Below, in pieces: positions 60,643 through 64,000 of a stretch of DNA of 64,000 nt (the first letter of the stretch is position 1; every line of letters begins with the position of its first letter). Both the position numbers and the translations under genes were made by a program. The notes below the pieces were generated by a model. The model was not told where the DNA came from and searched no databases. It was given only the letters and a program-made list of their open reading frames with translations. The stretch comes from Streptomyces sp. ISL-96 (GTDB lineage Bacteria > Actinomycetota > Actinomycetes > Streptomycetales > Streptomycetaceae). The stretch spans positions 1 through 64,000 of the forward strand of contig NZ_JAGGPA010000039.1 in NCBI RefSeq assembly GCF_018614035.1. The letters run 5' to 3'.

Positions 60643-61887
60643 GTGAGCTCGGGAGGGCTGGAACTGCCCCCCGGTGACGCAGGTCACGAGGGGGGTTCCG
60701 CAGGCGTCCCGCCCGGAGCGGTCTCGCTTGCGCGGCCGATGGAGATCGGAGCGGAGCTGGACTGGGGCGCGGACGCGTGGAGCGAGGTGCGTACGCGCGC
60801 TCAGCGGGCCGGGCGCGCCTACATCTGGCTGAATCTCGTGGAGCAGCGGCTGCGCGCCGTCGTCGCCGGGGTGCTCCGGCCCATCTACGAGCCGGTGCAC
60901 GGCGAGGACGACTGGGTGGTCGCGGCCGCCGGGCCCGCGGGCCAGGAGTGGGTGCAGCGCGCTGTCGCGGTACGGGAGGTGTCCCGCAGGAAGGGCTACC
61001 TGCTCGACCCGGCCGACGACAACGTCATCAGCTTCCTCACGCTGCCTCAGCTGCGCGAGCTCATGGTGCAGCACTGGCCGTGCTTCGAGCCGTACTTCGA
61101 CGACCGGCGCGACGTCGAGCTGGCCCTGGACGAGCTGGAGGTCACCCGTAACGTCGTCTCACGCAACCGGGCGCTGTCCGAGGCGGTCCTGGCCCAGGCT
61201 GAACGGGCGTCCGCGCGGCTGCTGGAAATCCTGGGCAGCGGGACGGGCGTGTCGTCGTCGGACCGGCTCAAGGTGGACGCGGTCGAGGATCTGGTGGGGG
61301 ACCGGTACGCCGATGTGGTCAGCGTCCACCCGGACCGGGTACGGCTCCAGCGCCAGCTGCCCGCCGAGGACCTCTTCGGCGGCGCGCGGCGGCTCGACGC
61401 GATCGGCATAGGCCTGAACCTCCTCGTCCAGAACTTCTCCGGCAGGCGGCTGGTGCGGCTGGCCGAGTCCGGGTGCCGGATACGCCTGCTCTTCCTGAAC
61501 CCGGCGAGCAGCGCGGTCAAACGGCGCGAGCGCGAACTCGGGCTGAAGAAGGGCGAGCTGAGCCGTTCGGTGGAAATGAACATCCTCCACATGCGGCGGG
61601 TGCGCTCCAAGCTCCGTGACCCGGGGGCGTTCCAGATCCAGGTCTTCGACGAGACGCCGCGCTTCACGGCGTACCTCGTGGACGGGGACGGCTCGGACGG
61701 GCTCGCCGTCATCCAGACGTATCTGCGCAAGGCGCGCGGCATGGAGGCGCCGGTGCTGGTGCTGCGGGGCGGCAGGCGCGGCGTGGTCCGGAACGGACAA
61801 GGCGGCCAAGAAGGTGAGAACGGTCTTTTCGATACATATCGGGAGGAATTCGAAGCCGTGTGGGCGGACTCCCGACCGGTCTCATGA
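60643..61887 (+). CDS. SAV2148-type HEPN domain protein
   Basis: 414 residues. Residues about 45-200 are a helical HEPN-like domain (RTRAQRAGRAYIWLNLVEQR, LTLPQLRELMVQHWPCFEPY). The usual R-x4-6-H ribonuclease motif is not intact: the candidate segment VTRNVVSRNRALSE has Arg-Asn pairs but no His. Residues about 240-390 (IGLNLLVQNFSGRRLVRLAE, GCRIRLLFLNPASSAVKRRE, AYLVDGDGSDG) resemble the PLD-like/DUF5919 domain of Streptomyces regulators. Function unknown. The GTG start is uncertain; an ATG at 60739 is possible. Confidence 0.7.
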   Translation: MSSGGLELPPGDAGHEGGSAGVPPGAVSLARPMEIGAELDWGADAWSEVRTRAQRAGRAYIWLNLVEQRLRAVVAGVLRPIYEPVHGEDDWVVAAAGPAGQEWVQRAVAVREVSRRKGYLLDPADDNVISFLTLPQLRELMVQHWPCFEPYFDDRRDVELALDELEVTRNVVSRNRALSEAVLAQAERASARLLEILGSGTGVSSSDRLKVDAVEDLVGDRYADVVSVHPDRVRLQRQLPAEDLFGGARRLDAIGIGLNLLVQNFSGRRLVRLAESGCRIRLLFLNPASSAVKRRERELGLKKGELSRSVEMNILHMRRVRSKLRDPGAFQIQVFDETPRFTAYLVDGDGSDGLAVIQTYLRKARGMEAPVLVLRGGRRGVVRNGQGGQEGENGLFDTYREEFEAVWADSRPVS

Positions 61888-61976
61888 CGGTCTCCTGAGG
61901 GCGTTGTCAGTGGTGCGTGCGAGGGTGGTTTTCCACCGGGGAGCTTCCGGGGGAGCATCGCGAAGGAGGTCCCAGG

Positions 61977-62699
61977 ATGGGATGGCACGGGGAAGCGCTG
62001 GTCGGATTCGACCTGGAGACGACCGGCACGGAGCCGCTGGAGTCCCGGATCGTCACGGCATCGATCGTCGGCGTGCAGCACGGCACAGTGGTCCGGCAGC
62101 GCGACTGGCTGGCCGACCCGGGCATCCGCATTCCGGCGCAGGCGTCGGCGATTCACGGCATCAGCAGCGAGCGGGCCGGAGCGGAGGGCAGGCCCGCCCG
62201 CGAGGTCGTCGAAGAGATCGCTCAGACGCTCACCGGCTACTGGGAGCGGGGGGTGCCCGTCGTCGCGTACAACGCGGCCTTCGACCTGACGCTGCTCGCG
62301 GCCGAGTTGAGCAGGCACGGGCTGCCGTCACTGAGCGAGCGGCGCGACGGCGCGGGCATCGGCCCGGTCATCGATCCGTACACGATCGACCGCGCCGTCG
62401 ACCGCTACCGCAGGGGCAAGCGGACGCTGGAAGCGGTCTGCGTCGAGTACGGCGTGGTCCTGGACGGCGCCCACGAAGCCTCGGCCGACGCCCTCGCCGC
62501 GGTCAGGGTCGCTTGCGCGATAGCCGAACGCCACCCGTCGATCGCGGCGCTCGCCCCTGCCGACCTGCACGACAAGCAGATCCAGTGGTACGCCGACTGG
62601 GCCGCCAACTTCCAGGAATTCCTCCGCAAAAAGGGCACCCCGGACGCGGTCATCGATCCGCGCTGGCCGCTGCGCGAGCTGACCCCGGTAACGCGCTGA
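61977..62699 (+). CDS. DEDDh 3'-5' exonuclease (DnaQ/epsilon-like)
   Basis: 240 residues. Exonuclease motifs: VGFDLETTGTEPLESRIVTA (Asp, Glu), VVAYNAAFDLTLLAAEL (Asp), and HEASADALAAVRVA (His, Asp). It could be an accessory proofreading or repair exonuclease, distinct from the replicative polymerase. The ATG at 61977 follows an almost ideal AAGGAGGT site. Confidence 0.9.
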   Translation: MGWHGEALVGFDLETTGTEPLESRIVTASIVGVQHGTVVRQRDWLADPGIRIPAQASAIHGISSERAGAEGRPAREVVEEIAQTLTGYWERGVPVVAYNAAFDLTLLAAELSRHGLPSLSERRDGAGIGPVIDPYTIDRAVDRYRRGKRTLEAVCVEYGVVLDGAHEASADALAAVRVACAIAERHPSIAALAPADLHDKQIQWYADWAANFQEFLRKKGTPDAVIDPRWPLRELTPVTR

Positions 62700-62753
62700 C
62701 GCCCTGCCGCCGCCCACCCGCCGCCCGGCTGCCGCTCCTCGGACCGCGGCTCC

Positions 62754-63617
62754 TCAGAACGGGTACCAGCGGACTTCGGGGTCGCCGTCGCGCAGGGACG
62801 CCACCCGCCGGCGGAACTCGGCCAGCGCCGCCGGGTTCGACGGGGCGTGCTGCGCCACCCAGGCGCAGCTGGCCGTCTCACGGGCGCCGCGCAGCACCGC
62901 GCAGCCGGACCATTCGCGTACGTCCCAGCCGTACGCGGAAGTGAAGGCGTCGTACGCCTCGGGGTCCAGGCCGTAGCGGTCGCGAGAGAGGGCCATCACC
63001 ACCAGGTCGTGCTCCCGGAAGTCGGCGGCGAAGGTCTCCAGGTCGACCAGGACCGGGCCTTCGGGGCCGACGTGGACGTTACGGGGCAGCGCGTCGCCGT
63101 GGACCGGACCCTGCGGCAGGTGCGGGGTGAGCGCGGCCGCCGCAGCGGCGAAGTCGTCGCGCCGCTCACGCAGATACGCCGCGTCGGCCGGGTCGATCGC
63201 GTCGCCCGCGAGCCGCAGCCACCGCTCGACGCCGCCGAGCAGTTCGCGCCGGGGGAGGGGGAACGAGGGGGCGGGCAGGGCGTGAACGAGGCGCAGCAGC
63301 TCCGCCAGGTCCTGGGCGCCCGCGAGACGTACGGACTCGGGCAGCCGGTGCCACACGGTCACCGGGTGGCCCTCCACCACGCGGGGCTTCGGCTCGGCGG
63401 CCCGTACGGCGGGGACGCCCGAAGAGGCGAGCCAGGCCGCCACGGCCAGTTCGCGCTGGGCCCGCGCCACCAGCTCCGGGTCGCGGCGGCCGATCTTGAC
63501 CACGAGGTCGCCGGCCCCGAACACCGCGTTCTCGCCGAGCGCCAGCAGCTTCGCGTCGGAGGGGGAGGCGGGGAGTCCGGCGGTGGCCAGAACCTCGCGT
63601 GCCCGTGTCTCGTCCAT
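62754..63617 (-). CDS. APH-family phosphotransferase
   Basis: 287 residues with the aminoglycoside/choline kinase fold: LVVKIGRRDPELVARAQREL, the catalytic loop GPVHGDALPRNVHVG (His-Gly-Asp and Asn) and the metal site VLVDLETFAADF. Most chromosomal members phosphorylate small metabolites, so antibiotic resistance should not be assumed. Start ATG 63617; an upstream in-frame start exists. Confidence 0.82.
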   Translation of the reverse strand: MDETRAREVLATAGLPASPSDAKLLALGENAVFGAGDLVVKIGRRDPELVARAQRELAVAAWLASSGVPAVRAAEPKPRVVEGHPVTVWHRLPESVRLAGAQDLAELLRLVHALPAPSFPLPRRELLGGVERWLRLAGDAIDPADAAYLRERRDDFAAAAAALTPHLPQGPVHGDALPRNVHVGPEGPVLVDLETFAADFREHDLVVMALSRDRYGLDPEAYDAFTSAYGWDVREWSGCAVLRGARETASCAWVAQHAPSNPAALAEFRRRVASLRDGDPEVRWYPF

Positions 63618-63742
63618 GAGTACAGATTCTCGCATTCCCGCAGGTGGGGTTGACGAACCGACGGCCCGTCAGCACGATGACGGGGGCCGCCGGGGTGGCT
63701 GGGCAGTCCAGATCCGCCGAGCCGCCCGAAGGAGTGGAATCT

Positions 63743-64000
63743 GTGACATTAGAGACCGCAAAGCCGCGGTCCGGCCGAAGTTCCCTGGGCGGCAGCTGGT
63801 TCCTGGTGCTGCCCGCGCTGATCCCCATCCTGATCCTGAGCGTCGGCCCGCTGCTCTACGGCGTTGCCCTCGCCTTCACCGACTCCCAGTCGGGCCGCAC
63901 CACACCCACCCAGTGGATCGGGCTGCTGAACTTCCAGGACCTGTTGCACGACACGCTGTTCTGGGACTCGTTCCGCATCGGCCTGCTGTGGGCGGTCGGG
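63743..64000 (+). CDS. Sugar ABC transporter permease, 5' part only
   Basis: The first 86 codons from a GTG with an AAGGAG site. After a cytoplasmic N-terminus the first helix reads WFLVLPALIPILILSVGPLL followed by YGVALAFTDSQSGR and QWIGLLNFQDLL, the start of MalF/UgpA-type permeases. The window ends inside the gene, so substrate and partners cannot be seen. Confidence 0.82.
   Translation, partial: MTLETAKPRSGRSSLGGSWFLVLPALIPILILSVGPLLYGVALAFTDSQSGRTTPTQWIGLLNFQDLLHDTLFWDSFRIGLLWAVG

Noticed and set aside
62754..63617. Aminoglycoside resistance gene
   Set aside because: The fold is that of the APH family, but nothing specific to known resistance enzymes was seen and chromosomal metabolic members are common.

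Overview
The window is high-GC DNA (about 70 percent or more through most genes) with the codon use, short intergenic gaps and frequent GTG/TTG starts of an actinomycete. A complete whiI-type sporulation regulator with a sigma-WhiG-like promoter, the coproporphyrin-dependent haem genes hemE/hemG/hemQ and several families characteristic of the genus (DUF3000, SAV2148-type HEPN protein, a DUF692/TIGR04222 pair) point to a Streptomyces chromosome. No replication origin, rRNA, tRNA or CRISPR array was found.

Layout. 1-6751: a small integrated phage-like element. It has a tyrosine integrase, an XRE regulator, a divergent excisionase-type HTH gene, a zinc-ribbon protein, a P-loop ATPase/replication protein, several tiny ORFs and an HK97-type major capsid gene as the only recognisable virion gene. 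It ends on two hairpins and a low-GC, repeat-rich tract (1-500). 6900-14900: host core with whiI, a DUF3000 gene, hemE, a CoA-disulfide-reductase-like flavoprotein, a DUF4349 lipoprotein, and hemG-hemQ. 14900-20700: a secreted tripeptidyl-peptidase-like hydrolase, then a membrane protein with a Cys/Gly/Ser-repeat tail directly coupled to a DUF692 (MNIO) enzyme, a DUF4142 protein and a PTH2-like protein. This pair is the best candidate in the window for an undescribed peptide- or protein-modifying system. 20700-30500: AIM24, GNAT, polysaccharide deacetylase, phoX-ppk2, OsmC, zapE, a RibD-C reductase, murC and msrB. 30500-34300: a decayed DUF5753 regulator and a four-gene module of ribbon-helix-helix protein, DUF4097 protein, ABC ATPase and ABC permease, with helically phased repeats at its promoter. 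34300-43980: ohr/ohrR with its palindromic operator, an O-methyltransferase with an AraC regulator, dipeptidase, GH38 mannosidase, VOC protein, kinase and M24 peptidase.

43990-58100 carries the three enzymes that turn glycogen-type glucans into trehalose: treZ, treY and a TreX/GlgX debranching enzyme. They are interleaved with a GNAT, a DUF1707-FHA protein, a frameshifted IS630-family insertion, a hexapeptide-repeat (gamma-carbonic-anhydrase-like) protein, lpdA with a divergent LysR, and an MFS exporter. 58100-64000: a secreted copper-amine-oxidase-like pair, a HEPN protein, a DEDDh exonuclease, an APH-family kinase and the start of a sugar ABC permease cut by the window end.

All functional assignments come from motifs read in the translated sequence and from remembered family knowledge; no database search was run. 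Start codons were chosen by ribosome-binding sites, overlaps and family-typical N-termini.
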